NCBI RefSeq assembly: GCF_003814875.1
Contig: NZ_RKQF01000001.1
Coordinates: 10,602,001-10,666,000 of the forward strand
DNA length: 64,000 nucleotides
DNA from: Streptomyces sp. Ag109_O5-1
GTDB taxonomy: Bacteria; Actinomycetota; Actinomycetes; Streptomycetales; Streptomycetaceae
Direction of reading: 5' to 3'
The position numbers and the translations under genes are program-made. The notes under the pieces are model-generated. The model was not told the DNA's origin. It saw nothing but the letters and a program-made list of their open reading frames with translations, and did not search any database. Positions 25,385 through 34,255 of the stretch are shown here, in pieces. Each line of letters begins with the position of its first letter. Within the stretch, counting starts at the first letter, position 1.

Positions 25385-26776
25385 TCAGCCCCAAGTCGCC
25401 GAGTAGTAGCGCTGGTAGGCCTTGCGGTCCTGTTCCGCGCGGAAGTAGCGGGTCCCGACCAGGGCGATCAGGCTGCCCCCGATCACCAGCAGACCCGGAC
25501 CGACGTTGCGGGTGTCCGTGAGCCGGGCGACCAGGCTGGTGTCGGAGGAACCGACCGCCGCCGTCGATCCCGGCGAGGCGGCGCTCGGCGCGATGGTGCT
25601 GTGGGTGGCCGACGCGGACGGCGCGGCCGAGGCGCCCTGCGTCCCGGTGGCGGCCTGCGTCCCGGTGGCGGCCTGCTTCGTCACGATCAACTGGACGTTC
25701 AGCGCGGCCATCGCCCGCGTCACCGGCTGGAAGAACGTCACCCCGCCCGTGGTGCAGTCACCGCTGCCGCCCGAGGTCATGCCCAGCGCGATGCCCTCGG
25801 AGAACAACGGGCCGCCGCTGTCGCCCGGTTCGGCGCACACGTTCGTCTGGATGAGCCCGGTGACCGTGCCCTCCGGGTAGTTGACGGTCGCGTTGAGCGC
25901 CGTCACCGTGCCGTCGTGCAGACCGCTGGTGCTGCCGCTGCGGAACACCTTCTGCCCGACCGTCGGATCGGCGGACCCGGTGATCCGCACGCCCTGGCCG
26001 TTGCCGATCGCGACCACGTCGGCGTTGTCGCCTGCCTTGCCGTTCGCGTACTGGATGAGCGAGAAGTCATTGCCCGGGAACTGGGTGTTGATCGTGGTGC
26101 CCAGTTGCTGGTTGCCGCCCTGGCCCTCGTCGAACCAGATCGTGTTGGCCGGACCGCAGTGACCGGCGGTCAGGATGAAGTCGGTCTGCCCGTTGGTGAC
26201 GTTGAACCCCGCCGAACAGCGGCCGCCCGTCGACAGGATGGGCTGCGCGCCGTTGAGCCGGGGCGTGAACGTGCCCCCGGTGCGCTGCATCTGCACGAAC
26301 CCGCCGATGCCGGCGGCGACCTGCTTCAGGGCCGCCCAGTCGGAGGCGGAGACCGTGCTGTCGGCCTCCACCATCACCCGGTTGGTCCGGTAGTCCACCG
26401 CCCACGCGGTGCCGGCCACCCGCGGCGCCGCACGCAGCGTGGCGGTTGCCGCCTTCAGTGCGTTCATGCTGTGCGAGACCATCTTGGGCTCGGCGCCCGC
26501 CTGCTTGACCATCGCGGCGGCCTGTTCGTCGGTCACCGCGACCACCGGCTTCCCATCGGCGCCGATCCAACTGCCCGCCGTGCGGGCCGTGCCGAGCTTG
26601 GTGACCAGTGCGGTACCGGTGTCACCGGCCTCCGTCGCGGAGCTGAACGGCACGGCGGACGTGCCGGGAGTCTCGCTCGCCATGGCCGTGGTGACCATCG
26701 CACCTCCCAGAAGGAGTCCGCCGACCGCCGCCAGCTGTGTCCCTCGCCGGACGACCCGTCGTCGTGCGTGCCTCAT
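25385..26776 (-). CDS. S1-family serine protease with C-terminal membrane anchor
   Basis: A 463-residue streptogrisin-like protease. A signal peptide (about residues 1-33) is followed by a propeptide region and the chymotrypsin-fold domain with the triad His in LTAGHC, Asp in GNDFSLI and Ser in EPGDSGGPL. Unlike secreted streptogrisins it continues with a low-complexity Ala/Thr/Ser linker containing ATGTQ repeats and ends with one hydrophobic helix (GPGLLVIGGSLIALVGT) and a short basic tail, which would anchor it to the cell surface. The linker repeat is encoded by an exact 18-bp tandem duplication at 25641-25676. The gene is monocistronic. Confidence 0.88.
   Translation of the reverse strand: MRHARRRVVRRGTQLAAVGGLLLGGAMVTTAMASETPGTSAVPFSSATEAGDTGTALVTKLGTARTAGSWIGADGKPVVAVTDEQAAAMVKQAGAEPKMVSHSMNALKAATATLRAAPRVAGTAWAVDYRTNRVMVEADSTVSASDWAALKQVAAGIGGFVQMQRTGGTFTPRLNGAQPILSTGGRCSAGFNVTNGQTDFILTAGHCGPANTIWFDEGQGGNQQLGTTINTQFPGNDFSLIQYANGKAGDNADVVAIGNGQGVRITGSADPTVGQKVFRSGSTSGLHDGTVTALNATVNYPEGTVTGLIQTNVCAEPGDSGGPLFSEGIALGMTSGGSGDCTTGGVTFFQPVTRAMAALNVQLIVTKQAATGTQAATGTQGASAAPSASATHSTIAPSAASPGSTAAVGSSDTSLVARLTDTRNVGPGLLVIGGSLIALVGTRYFRAEQDRKAYQRYYSATWG
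25641..25676. repeat. 18-bp tandem duplication inside the protease linker
   Basis: GTCCCGGTGGCGGCCTGC occurs twice without interruption, adding six residues in frame to the linker before the membrane anchor. Such in-frame units suggest length polymorphism among strains. Confidence 0.95.
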
Positions 26777-26967
26777 CCATGGCTCCCGAAACCCCGAACG
26801 CGCGGTGTCGACACCGCGGGGCCCTCCGGTCGTCGAGCGCCCTGCTCTTCATACGCGGACGGAGCACGGGGCGTTCACGGCGTCGGTGATCTTTGCGATC
26901 CCATGGCAGTACGACGTTGCCGTCCGCCTCGTTCCCGGGCGGTCGGCAGCCGCCTATCTTGACAGCC

Positions 26968-28140
26968 ATGACCAGCATCCCGCAGGAGAACCCGGACGAA
27001 CCGAACCCGCTGCGCGCCCTCACCCTCGACCGGTTGCGATGTCGTACCAGCATGAAATGGCGCACCTACCCGCAGGACGTGCTCCCGGTGTGGGTGGCGG
27101 AGATGGACGTACCGCTCGCCGAACCGGTGATCCGCGCGGTCACGGACGCGCTCGCGCTCGGGGACACCGGCTACCCGGCGGGCACCGCCTACGCCGAGGC
27201 GCTGGCCGCGTTCGCCGCTAAACGCTGGGGCTGGGACGGGCTCGACGTGGCCCGCACCGCGATCGTGCCCGATGTGATGCTCGGCGTGGTCGAAATGCTC
27301 AAACTGGTCACCGGGCCCGGTGACCCGGTGGTGGTCAACTCGCCGGTGTATCCGCCGTTCTACCAGTTCGTCGAGCACATGGACCGCCGGGTGGTCGAGG
27401 CCCCGCTCGGCGCCGACGGACGCATCGACCTCGACGTGCTGGAGGACACCTTCCGGGGCCTCGGCGGCGGACCGGCCGCCTTCCTGCTCTGCAGCCCCCA
27501 CAACCCGACCGGCACCGTCCACACCGTCGAGGAGCTCACCGCCGTCACCGCCCTCGCCGAGCGCTACGGCGTGCGGGTCGTCGCCGACGAGATCCACGCC
27601 CCGCTGACCGCCCCGGGCGCCGGCTTCGTGCCGTATCTGAGCGTGCCGGGCGCCGAGCGCGGGCTGTCGCTGATGTCGGCGTCGAAGGCCTGGAACCTGG
27701 CGGGCCTCAAGGCCGCGCTCGCCATCGCCGGACCCGGGGCCGCCGCCGACCTCGCCCGGATGCCGGAGGAGGTCAGCCACGGCCCGAGCCATGTCGGCGT
27801 CATCGCCCACACGGCCGCCCTGACCGACGGCACCGCCTGGCTGGACGCGCTGCTCACCGGCCTCGACGAGAACCGGCGCCTGCTCGCCGGCCTGCTCGAC
27901 CGCCACCTGCCCGCCGTCCGGTACCGGCCCGCCGAGGCCACCTACCTCGCCTGGCTCGACTGCCGCGCCCTCGGCCTCGGCGACGACCCGGCCGAGGCCT
28001 TCCTGAAGCGCGGGCGGGTGGCGGTCAACTCCGGGATCCCCTTCGGGACGGGCGGCGCCGGGCATGTGCGGTTCAACCTGGCCGCCTCGCCCGAGGTGAT
28101 CACGGAGGCGGTACGGCGGATGGCGGCGGCGCTCGGGTGA
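26968..28140 (+). CDS. PatB/MalY-type PLP-dependent C-S lyase
   Basis: A 390-residue fold-type I PLP enzyme. The conserved opening R-C-R-T-S-M-K-W-R, L-P-V-W-V-A-E-M-D, the CSPHNPTG motif, D-E-I-H-A and the Schiff-base Lys in MSASKAWNLAGLK match the MalY/PatB cystathionine beta-lyase branch, which removes thiol groups from cystathionine or cysteine conjugates. ATG 26968 fits the family length. It is followed at 26 bp by a DJ-1/PfpI protein and an F420-type protein in the same direction, a possible three-gene unit. Confidence 0.88.
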   Translation: MTSIPQENPDEPNPLRALTLDRLRCRTSMKWRTYPQDVLPVWVAEMDVPLAEPVIRAVTDALALGDTGYPAGTAYAEALAAFAAKRWGWDGLDVARTAIVPDVMLGVVEMLKLVTGPGDPVVVNSPVYPPFYQFVEHMDRRVVEAPLGADGRIDLDVLEDTFRGLGGGPAAFLLCSPHNPTGTVHTVEELTAVTALAERYGVRVVADEIHAPLTAPGAGFVPYLSVPGAERGLSLMSASKAWNLAGLKAALAIAGPGAAADLARMPEEVSHGPSHVGVIAHTAALTDGTAWLDALLTGLDENRRLLAGLLDRHLPAVRYRPAEATYLAWLDCRALGLGDDPAEAFLKRGRVAVNSGIPFGTGGAGHVRFNLAASPEVITEAVRRMAAALG

Positions 28141-28166
28141 ACCGCGGCGGCTGACATCATGGCCGT

Positions 28167-28925
28167 ATGCGTGTGCTGATGCCCGTCCCCGACCATGACT
28201 TCGACGTGACCGAGGTGGCCGTGCCCTGGCGGTTGCTGACCCGGGCCGGCCACGAGGTCGTGTTCGCCACCGAGCGCGCCGGCACCCGGCCCGCCGCCGA
28301 CCCCCGGCTGCTCACCGGCGTCCTGTTCGGACAGCTCGGCGCCGACGACGAACCCAAGACGTTCTACGAACAGCTCACCGCCGCACCGGAGTTCGCCGCC
28401 GCGCTCGCCTGGTCCGACCTCGACGTCACGGAGTACGACGGCCTGCTGCTGCCCGGCGGCCACGCGCCCGGCATGCGCCAGTACCTCGGCTCGGCCGAAC
28501 TCCAGGAGCAGGTGCGGAAGTTCTGGGCGCTCGGCCGCCCGGTCGGCGCGATCTGCCACGGTGTACTGGTCCTCGCCCGCACCCGGGACCCGGCCACGGG
28601 CCGCAGTGTCCTGTCCGGCCGCCGGACCACCTGCCTGCCCAAGTACATGGAACGCACCGCCTACTTCGCGACCGCCTGGCGCCTCGGCCGGTATTACCGC
28701 ACCTACCCCGCCTACGTCGAGGACGAGGTGCGCGCCGCGCTCGCCGACCCGGCCGCCCAGTTCGAGCGCGGGCCCCGCGAGCTCTCCCGGCGCGGCACCG
28801 AGACCGACGACACCGCCGCCTTCGTCGTCGAGGACGGCACCTATCTCTCGGCCCGCTGGCCCGGCGACGCCTATCTCTTCGCCCGCCGCTACCTCGACCT
28901 CCTCGCACGGCCGACGGACGCCTAG
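28167..28925 (+). CDS. DJ-1/PfpI-family (class I glutamine amidotransferase-like) protein
   Basis: A 252-residue protein of the DJ-1/PfpI superfamily. Visible are the N-terminal strand MRVLMPVPDHDFDVTEV, the LLLPGGHAPGM loop and the nucleophile elbow AICHGVLVLA with the family Cys. Members include chaperones, glyoxalase III-type enzymes and amidases; the residues beyond the elbow do not decide between them. It lies 10 bp before the F420-type gene and 26 bp after the PatB gene, so the three are probably co-transcribed. Confidence 0.82.
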   Translation: MRVLMPVPDHDFDVTEVAVPWRLLTRAGHEVVFATERAGTRPAADPRLLTGVLFGQLGADDEPKTFYEQLTAAPEFAAALAWSDLDVTEYDGLLLPGGHAPGMRQYLGSAELQEQVRKFWALGRPVGAICHGVLVLARTRDPATGRSVLSGRRTTCLPKYMERTAYFATAWRLGRYYRTYPAYVEDEVRAALADPAAQFERGPRELSRRGTETDDTAAFVVEDGTYLSARWPGDAYLFARRYLDLLARPTDA

Positions 28926-28934
28926 ACTTCCGGC

Positions 28935-29330
28935 ATGGACGACACCACCGGGACGGACCTCGACCGGCTCGGCGCCGGCAAGTATCTGCTGGTCACCAGC
29001 TACCGCAAGGACGGCACGCCCGTGCCCACCCCGGTGTGGGTGGTGCGGGACGGGGACGGGCTCGGCGTCTGGACGACCACCGACAGCTGGAAGGTCAAGC
29101 GGATCCGTCGCCGCGCCGACGTCCGGGTCGGCCCCTGTGACCTGCGCGGACGTCCGACCGGCGACCCGGTCCCGGCCACCGCCGAGATCGCCGACGCGGC
29201 CACCACCGCCCGCTACCGCGGCCTCATCGCCCGCAAGTACGGCATCACCGGCCGCCTCACGCTCCTCGGCAGCAGGCTGCGCCGGGGCCTGGACGGCACC
29301 GTCGGCATCCGGGTGACCCTGACGCCCTGA
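28935..29330 (+). CDS. PPOX-class F420-dependent oxidoreductase-like protein
   Basis: A 131-residue split beta-barrel protein. The opening G-A-G-K-Y-L-L-V-T-S-Y-R-K-D-G-T-P-V-P-T-P-V and the central WKVKRIRRRADVRVGPCD are diagnostic for the PPOX-class, F420-binding branch common in actinobacteria; these proteins bind F420 or flavin and reduce quinones or other electrophiles. Last gene of the possible PatB/DJ-1 unit; its stop lies inside a hairpin shared with the convergent hydrolase gene. Confidence 0.82.
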   Translation: MDDTTGTDLDRLGAGKYLLVTSYRKDGTPVPTPVWVVRDGDGLGVWTTTDSWKVKRIRRRADVRVGPCDLRGRPTGDPVPATAEIADAATTARYRGLIARKYGITGRLTLLGSRLRRGLDGTVGIRVTLTP

Positions 29331-29354
29331 GGAGGCCGCGACCTCCCCAGGGCG
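29323..29354. terminator. hairpin between convergent F420-type and hydrolase genes
   Basis: CGCCCTG (29323-29329) pairs with CAGGGCG (29348-29354), with further GGAGG/CCTCC pairing inside. The left arm overlaps the stop codon of the F420-type gene. Confidence 0.6.
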
Positions 29355-29363
29355 CACAGGGCG

Positions 29364-32123
29364 CTACGAGGCGTCCAGCACCGTTCCGGTGAGCACCAGC
29401 CCGCCGGGCAGCGGTCTGCCGGCGTCGTCGGTCTGCTGGAGGCTCACCGTCTCGGCGGACTCCCTGACCTGGTCCTTCACCGTGGGTATGGTCACGTCGA
29501 GACTCGTCCTCCCGGCGGGGACGTCCAGATACAGGTACAGGCCGTCCACCTTGGACAGCGGCCGCTCCGGGTCCGGCTCCGCGCCGGACACCCCGGCCAG
29601 CCACTGCGGGTCGACGTCCTTGGTGGACAACTCCGGGCCGCTGACCGGAACCGGGACGAACAGCGCGGTGATGTCCGTGTCCGCGGCCTCGGACAGCGAG
29701 ATCCGCCACTTCAGGGCCTCACCCTCGGTCACCCGGTCGGCGAGCGGGGTCACGGTGACGGTGGGCGCCGGGTCGTCGTTGCGCACGGTCAGCCCGCCCC
29801 GGTAGGAGCCGACGACCGCTCCGTGGACGGCCTTGACCAGCACGTCGTGCGGCACGTCGGTGCCGTAGCGCGTGTTGCCCTTCACTTCGATCGGGACGTC
29901 GATGTCGTGGCCCCCGGGCCGCACGGTGACCAGGCGGTCCCTGGCCTCGCCGGTGACCGGGTCGACGACGTACACCCGGACCCGGCCGCTGCCCTGCCCG
30001 GACACCCGGACCGGTACCCGGTAGGTGCGCACGCCCGAGTCGCCCTCGTCGACCGTCAGCCGGCCGATGTCGACGCGCGGCAGCGCGGCCGCCCGTACCG
30101 CGGGGGTGCCCGGCCGCCAGCCCCAGGCGTCCATCAGCCAGGCTTGTCCGGACGCCGAACGCGAGGTCAGATCAAGGGACTTGACCGACCGCAGGTCGAC
30201 CCCGGCGCGGCGCGCGGCGGTCAGCGGCACCCGGACCTCGCGGGCCCAGTAAGACGCGGTGCGGTCGCTGCCGGGCAGCCCGTCGACGCCGACCCGGCCG
30301 AGCGTCGCCTTGCGGCCGTGGGTGTCCGTGACGGAGACGTCGAGCTTCGTGCCCCGGGAGTTCGGCGGCACGAAGAGCCGCAGGGCGAGCGCCTCGCTGC
30401 CGTGGAGGGAGACCGGCTGCGTCACCGCGACGCGGGTCCGTGCTCCCGTGGACGTCCAGCGCAGTGCGACCGCGTGCCGGCCGGCCTCCCGTCCCGTCTC
30501 CCACTGCGCGAAGTGCGGCGAGACGCCCTCGGCGCCCCGGCCCAGGCAGGCCCTCGCCGGGGCGGGGTCGACCGCGGCGCACAGCCGGCCGCCGGTCACG
30601 GTCACCCCGCCGTCCGGCAGGAAGCCGGCGCCACGGTTCGCGCCGACCGCATGGCTGAGCACCCGCGCGGGATCCGCCGAGGGCGCCCGCCGCCCCGAAC
30701 CGTCCAGCAGCGGACGCACCTTGTCGTCACCGGCCACGAACAGCCGGGCCGCCGCCGCGATGTAGGTCGAGCCCGCCCGGTGCTGCTGGTCGGCGGTCAG
30801 CCGGGTCGCGGCATGCTTCCCGCACACCGGGTCCGGGTGGTCCCCGTCGTCGTAGAAGTCGTCCTCCGCCGGGGCCTGTGCCTGCCCGGGCGTCCACTCG
30901 GTGTTGAAGAAGTTGTGGTTGGCACCGATGACGAACACCGCGCTGTGCAGGGCCTTGCCGGCGCTGACCGCGCGGGTGCCGTCGACGTACACCTCGCCCT
31001 GGAGGTCGGAGACGTCACCGTCGCAGCCCGGCAGGATCGTGAGCGACGGTACGTCCGGCACCGGGTTCTGGCCGAAGACGGTCGGACCGATCAGCACGGT
31101 CCCGCTGATGTGCCAGCGCACCGTGCCGTGGTAGCCGTCCTGGTCGGCCGGTGGCGGGTAGAGGCTGTCCAGCGCGGCCCGGCTCACGCCCTCGCCGCCC
31201 CGCGAGTGACCGATCAGCAGGACCCGGGACAGGTCGGCGCGGGGCGCTTCACGGACGATCCGCGGGGCGCGCCCCGGGTGCTGAGCCCAGGCGGCCCACT
31301 GCGCCAGGTGCAGCCGTACCAGCGACGAACGGGCCTGCGCACCGCCGTCCTCGGCCTGCCAGTCCTGGCCGTTGATCCCGTTCGCCGAGACCGACACGGT
31401 CACATAGCCCTGCGAGGCGAGCAGCCGCTGGTCGCGCAGATAACCCCGGTCGCTCGGCACCGCGATCGACCCGGTCGGGCACGGCCAGGCGCCGGACGCC
31501 TCACCGTCGTCGCCGTGCGGGGTGTAGCAGGTGGCGTGGCGGCCGTGCAGGAACAGCGCGAGCGGGCGCGGACCGGAGATCCCGGTGGGCGCGACCACGA
31601 CGGCGCTCATCTCCACGGGGACGGAGAACCCGGGCAGACGAACGGACTTGAGCTGGTACGAGCCGGTGGTGGTGCGGTAGCGGCCGGGCTTGCCCGGGTC
31701 CACCGGATTGGCGGGCAGCGGAGCAGGGGGCCGGGCGGCCGGCGCCGGTGTCGTGGTGGCGGGGGAGCGGGTGTCCAGCCGCCGTCCACCGGACCAGACC
31801 TGGAGGTCCTTGAGGTCACCTGTGCGCGATGCTTCGAGACCGAGCCGGAAGGTGTGCCCGTCGCGCTCGGGCTTCGGCACCCCCAACAACCGTCCGTCCG
31901 AACGGAATTCGACCCGGGCGTCCCCCATCGGCACCTGTCTGCCGGACCGCCACACCAGCTCGGGCGCCGACCGCCCGTCGTCGATGCGCCAGCCCGGCGG
32001 CAGCTTCCCGCCGGCCTCGGTGGCCGCCGGGGCCTGTCGAGCGTGTGCGGTGGTACCGGACACCCCTCCCGCCAGCGCGAGCACCGCGGCCGCGGTGACC
32101 CATATTCGCCGGGTACGGACCAA
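29364..32123 (-). CDS. large secreted alpha/beta hydrolase with C-terminal Calx-beta-like repeats
   Basis: A 919-residue exported protein. A signal peptide (about 1-30, ending T-A-H-A-R-Q) precedes a beta-rich domain and an alpha/beta-hydrolase core with L-A-L-F-L-H-G-R-H, the nucleophile Ser in IGHSRGGEGVS and a lipase-like Asp/His tail (LPGCDGDV; IGANHNFFN). The C-terminal 200 residues contain two immunoglobulin-like/Calx-beta modules (VDEGDSGVRTYRVPVRV and VTEGEALKWRISLS). Calx-beta repeats usually mediate calcium-dependent adhesion. Substrate is unknown; esterase or polysaccharide deacylase activity is possible. It appears to be transcribed alone. Confidence 0.78.
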   Translation of the reverse strand: MVRTRRIWVTAAAVLALAGGVSGTTAHARQAPAATEAGGKLPPGWRIDDGRSAPELVWRSGRQVPMGDARVEFRSDGRLLGVPKPERDGHTFRLGLEASRTGDLKDLQVWSGGRRLDTRSPATTTPAPAARPPAPLPANPVDPGKPGRYRTTTGSYQLKSVRLPGFSVPVEMSAVVVAPTGISGPRPLALFLHGRHATCYTPHGDDGEASGAWPCPTGSIAVPSDRGYLRDQRLLASQGYVTVSVSANGINGQDWQAEDGGAQARSSLVRLHLAQWAAWAQHPGRAPRIVREAPRADLSRVLLIGHSRGGEGVSRAALDSLYPPPADQDGYHGTVRWHISGTVLIGPTVFGQNPVPDVPSLTILPGCDGDVSDLQGEVYVDGTRAVSAGKALHSAVFVIGANHNFFNTEWTPGQAQAPAEDDFYDDGDHPDPVCGKHAATRLTADQQHRAGSTYIAAAARLFVAGDDKVRPLLDGSGRRAPSADPARVLSHAVGANRGAGFLPDGGVTVTGGRLCAAVDPAPARACLGRGAEGVSPHFAQWETGREAGRHAVALRWTSTGARTRVAVTQPVSLHGSEALALRLFVPPNSRGTKLDVSVTDTHGRKATLGRVGVDGLPGSDRTASYWAREVRVPLTAARRAGVDLRSVKSLDLTSRSASGQAWLMDAWGWRPGTPAVRAAALPRVDIGRLTVDEGDSGVRTYRVPVRVSGQGSGRVRVYVVDPVTGEARDRLVTVRPGGHDIDVPIEVKGNTRYGTDVPHDVLVKAVHGAVVGSYRGGLTVRNDDPAPTVTVTPLADRVTEGEALKWRISLSEAADTDITALFVPVPVSGPELSTKDVDPQWLAGVSGAEPDPERPLSKVDGLYLYLDVPAGRTSLDVTIPTVKDQVRESAETVSLQQTDDAGRPLPGGLVLTGTVLDAS

Positions 32124-32237
32124 TGTTCCCCTCCTCGGAAGGCGAGTACGGGCACCCCGGCCGTCCCGGGATGCCTCTCGCGTTCCGGAGGACGGAGAGG
32201 TGAGTCTGTGGGTTGCCTGTGAGAGGGGAGTGGCTGG

Positions 32238-32648
32238 TTATGGGGCAGTGGCCGGTGGTACGGGATCGACGCCGGGCGGTACGACCGTGGCCTGGTGGTA
32301 GTACATCCGCCAGTCGCTCTGCCCGTCGCGCCGGCGCCACAGGGAGCTGTGCCGGGAGCGGCGGTCGCCGAGCCTCGCCTCGAACGTCACCTGCACCAGG
32401 CCCGGGGCCAGGAGCACCCCGGTCATGCCGGAGGGATCGTAGCGCGGGCCGTCCTTCGACGCGCCCGGCTTGTCCGGCAGTTCGGCGAGCAACTGCTCGT
32501 ACCCGTACCGGCGGCCGGACGCGCCCACCTCCACGAACTCCGGGTCCAGCAGCTCGCGCGCCAGTGCCCGCGAGGCGCGCACCTCGGGGTCCATGAGCCG
32601 CAGCTCGCCCGCGATCGCCGCCGCCACCTGGGCCGATTCATCGTCCAT
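32238..32648 (-). CDS. DUF4440-type NTF2-fold protein
   Basis: A 136-residue protein with the DUF4440 pattern: an acidic N-terminal helix (I-A-G-E-L-R-L-M-D-P-E-V-R-A-S), L-L-D-P-E-F-V-E-V-G-A-S-G-R, and the strand pair ending HSSLWRRRDG...WRMYYHQAT. These proteins are NTF2-fold dimers with a pocket; function is generally unknown. ATG 32648 is the only start that fits the family; upstream extension to 32750 lacks similarity. It lies 52 bp downstream of the OB-fold gene in the same direction. Confidence 0.78.
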   Translation of the reverse strand: MDDESAQVAAAIAGELRLMDPEVRASRALARELLDPEFVEVGASGRRYGYEQLLAELPDKPGASKDGPRYDPSGMTGVLLAPGLVQVTFEARLGDRRSRHSSLWRRRDGQSDWRMYYHQATVVPPGVDPVPPATAP

Positions 32649-32700
32649 GGCCGTATCCTCGCCCAGGCCGCCGGCTGCCGCGCAACCGGGTTTCCGACCG

Positions 32701-33120
32701 TCAGCTCCAGGCCCGGTAGGGCTCGTCGAGCAGCTGGAAGACCGGCTCACCGCGCACCGGGTCCTTGGTCGTGGACAGCTTGACCCGGTCGCCGCTGTGG
32801 ATGCCGATCGGCGGGCCCATGACCCTGCCCCGCACCACGAACCCCTCGGCCATCTCGATCAGCGACACATTGCGCGCGGCGGGTGTGTTGCGGTGCACCA
32901 CCGACGAGTGGCGGACCGTGCCCACACCTTCGCTGCGCTCCGTGCGCAGCTCGCTGCCCTGGCACACCGGACACAGCAGCCGGTGGTACATGGCGGTGCC
33001 GCACCAGGTGCAGCGCTGGAAGACGATGGCGTCCTTGTGGTGGTCCGCGGGCGCGGGGTCGAGAACGCTCGTCGCGAATCCGACCGCCGACTGTGCGGCG
33101 CTCGCCGAGTGGTGGTACAC
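32701..33120 (-). CDS. Zn-ribbon OB-fold (DUF35-type) protein
   Basis: A 139-residue protein with an N-terminal rubredoxin-like zinc ribbon (RCTWCGT...LLCPVCQG, two CxxC pairs) and a C-terminal OB fold (G-T-V-R-H-S-S-V...GDRVKLSTT). DUF35-type proteins partner thiolases or hydratases in acyl-CoA and sterol metabolism and help bind CoA esters. No thiolase is adjacent. GTG 33120 has an AGGGAG site nine bases upstream; a longer version from GTG 33234 lacks one. The palindrome at 33229-33243 lies upstream and matches one at the TetR promoter. Confidence 0.8.
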   Translation of the reverse strand: MYHHSASAAQSAVGFATSVLDPAPADHHKDAIVFQRCTWCGTAMYHRLLCPVCQGSELRTERSEGVGTVRHSSVVHRNTPAARNVSLIEMAEGFVVRGRVMGPPIGIHSGDRVKLSTTKDPVRGEPVFQLLDEPYRAWS

Positions 33121-33228
33121 GCTGGTCAACTCCCTGCGCTCGCCCGGAATCCCGAATCCGGCGTGCCCGGACCCGGCCGGACACGCAGGTGCCCGGTTCA
33201 CCGTGCCACCGCGCACGTCGACAGAGTA

Positions 33229-33243
33229 TGGCACTCAGTGCCA
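33229..33243. promoter_or_regulatory. perfect palindrome, candidate TetR operator A
   Basis: TGGCACT-C-AGTGCCA has perfect 7-bp arms. It lies about 110 bp upstream of the OB-fold gene start and just past the 3' end of the TetR gene. Confidence 0.65.
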
Positions 33244-33290
33244 CTCGTAAAGGCACTGCGTACCCCAAATTTTCGCCGGTCTTCCGGCGG

Positions 33291-34070
33291 TCAGGTACGG
33301 CCGAACGCGGTCTCGATCTCCTGCACCACCCGCCACAGCGGGGCGTCGCGCCGGGAGACGAGGACGACCACGTCGTCCGGGTGCTCGGCCGGGCCGCCGA
33401 ACAGCGCGGCCGACGCTCCGTCGGACGTGACCTCTGTCCCGACCCCGACCTCGACTCCGCCCCCGGCGTCGGTGGCCGGGGTGCCGAACGCGTCCTGCAC
33501 ATAGCGCAGGGCGTGGTCGACGGTGGCGCCCGCGTCTGCCCGGCCGTCCGAACGCAGCCAGGAGCGGAGCGCGTTGTTGTGCGCGGCGACCACGGCCGCC
33601 GCGATGACGTCCGCCCGCAGCGTCCCGTCCCGGCGGCCGGCGAAACGGTCGCGCAGATACTCGGCCAGCGCGCGCTCGTAGCGCCACACCACCGAAAGCT
33701 CGTACGCGCGCAGTCCGGGCACCTGCTTGGTGAGCCGGTAGCGCTGCACGGAGAACGTGGGGTTCTCCGCGTACATCCGCAGCACCAGCCGAGCTGCGTC
33801 GCACACCCGCCGCACCGGCTCGTGCTCCGGTGCGCTCGCCGCCAGGAAGGCGGTCATGTCGGCCAGGCAGCCCTCGTGGTCGGGGAAGACCACGTCCTCC
33901 TTGGACGGGAAGTAGCGGAAGAAGGAGCGCCGCCCGACCCCGGCCAGGGCAACGATGTCGTCGACCGTCGTCTGCTCGTAACCGCGCTCCAGGAAGAGCT
34001 GGAAGGCCGCCGCGACCAGGGCGTCCCGCATGGCCGGTTTCGCGGGCGGTGCCGTGCTGCTGGAGCTCAT
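33291..34070 (-). CDS. TetR/AcrR family regulator
   Basis: A 259-residue repressor with the HTH stretch T-T-V-D-D-I-V-A-L-A-G-V-G-R-R-S-F-F-R-Y-F at about residues 35-55 and a long ligand domain, plus an acidic C-terminal region. ATG 34070 is chosen; there is no good ribosome binding site, so the message may be leaderless or start at an internal Met. It is transcribed toward the OB-fold gene. Matching palindromes flank it (33229-33243 and 34102-34116), consistent with control of itself and of the OB-fold/DUF4440 genes. The ligand may be a CoA ester given the DUF35 neighbour, which is inference. Confidence 0.82.
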   Translation of the reverse strand: MSSSSTAPPAKPAMRDALVAAAFQLFLERGYEQTTVDDIVALAGVGRRSFFRYFPSKEDVVFPDHEGCLADMTAFLAASAPEHEPVRRVCDAARLVLRMYAENPTFSVQRYRLTKQVPGLRAYELSVVWRYERALAEYLRDRFAGRRDGTLRADVIAAAVVAAHNNALRSWLRSDGRADAGATVDHALRYVQDAFGTPATDAGGGVEVGVGTEVTSDGASAALFGGPAEHPDDVVVLVSRRDAPLWRVVQEIETAFGRT

Positions 34071-34101
34071 GGACGCGAACGTAGCATTCCGTCCGCCCTT
34101 C

Positions 34102-34116
34102 TGGCACTCAGTGCAC
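34102..34116. promoter_or_regulatory. palindrome, candidate TetR operator B
   Basis: TGGCACTCAGTGCAC matches operator A at 13 of 15 positions and lies 32 bp upstream of the TetR start. A further ACTGAGTGC half-site follows at about 34128. Confidence 0.65.
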
Positions 34117-34255
34117 TGATGTGGGGGACTGAGTGCTCTTCGAGGCTCGGTCCGTCCGCTCGGTCCGCCCGGGCTGAACCGTCGTACCGGTCCTCCCGTA
34201 TCTGTTCTCGGGGATCGCGGACACCCGTGCGCACGGGACGTAGAAGGAGAGCAGT

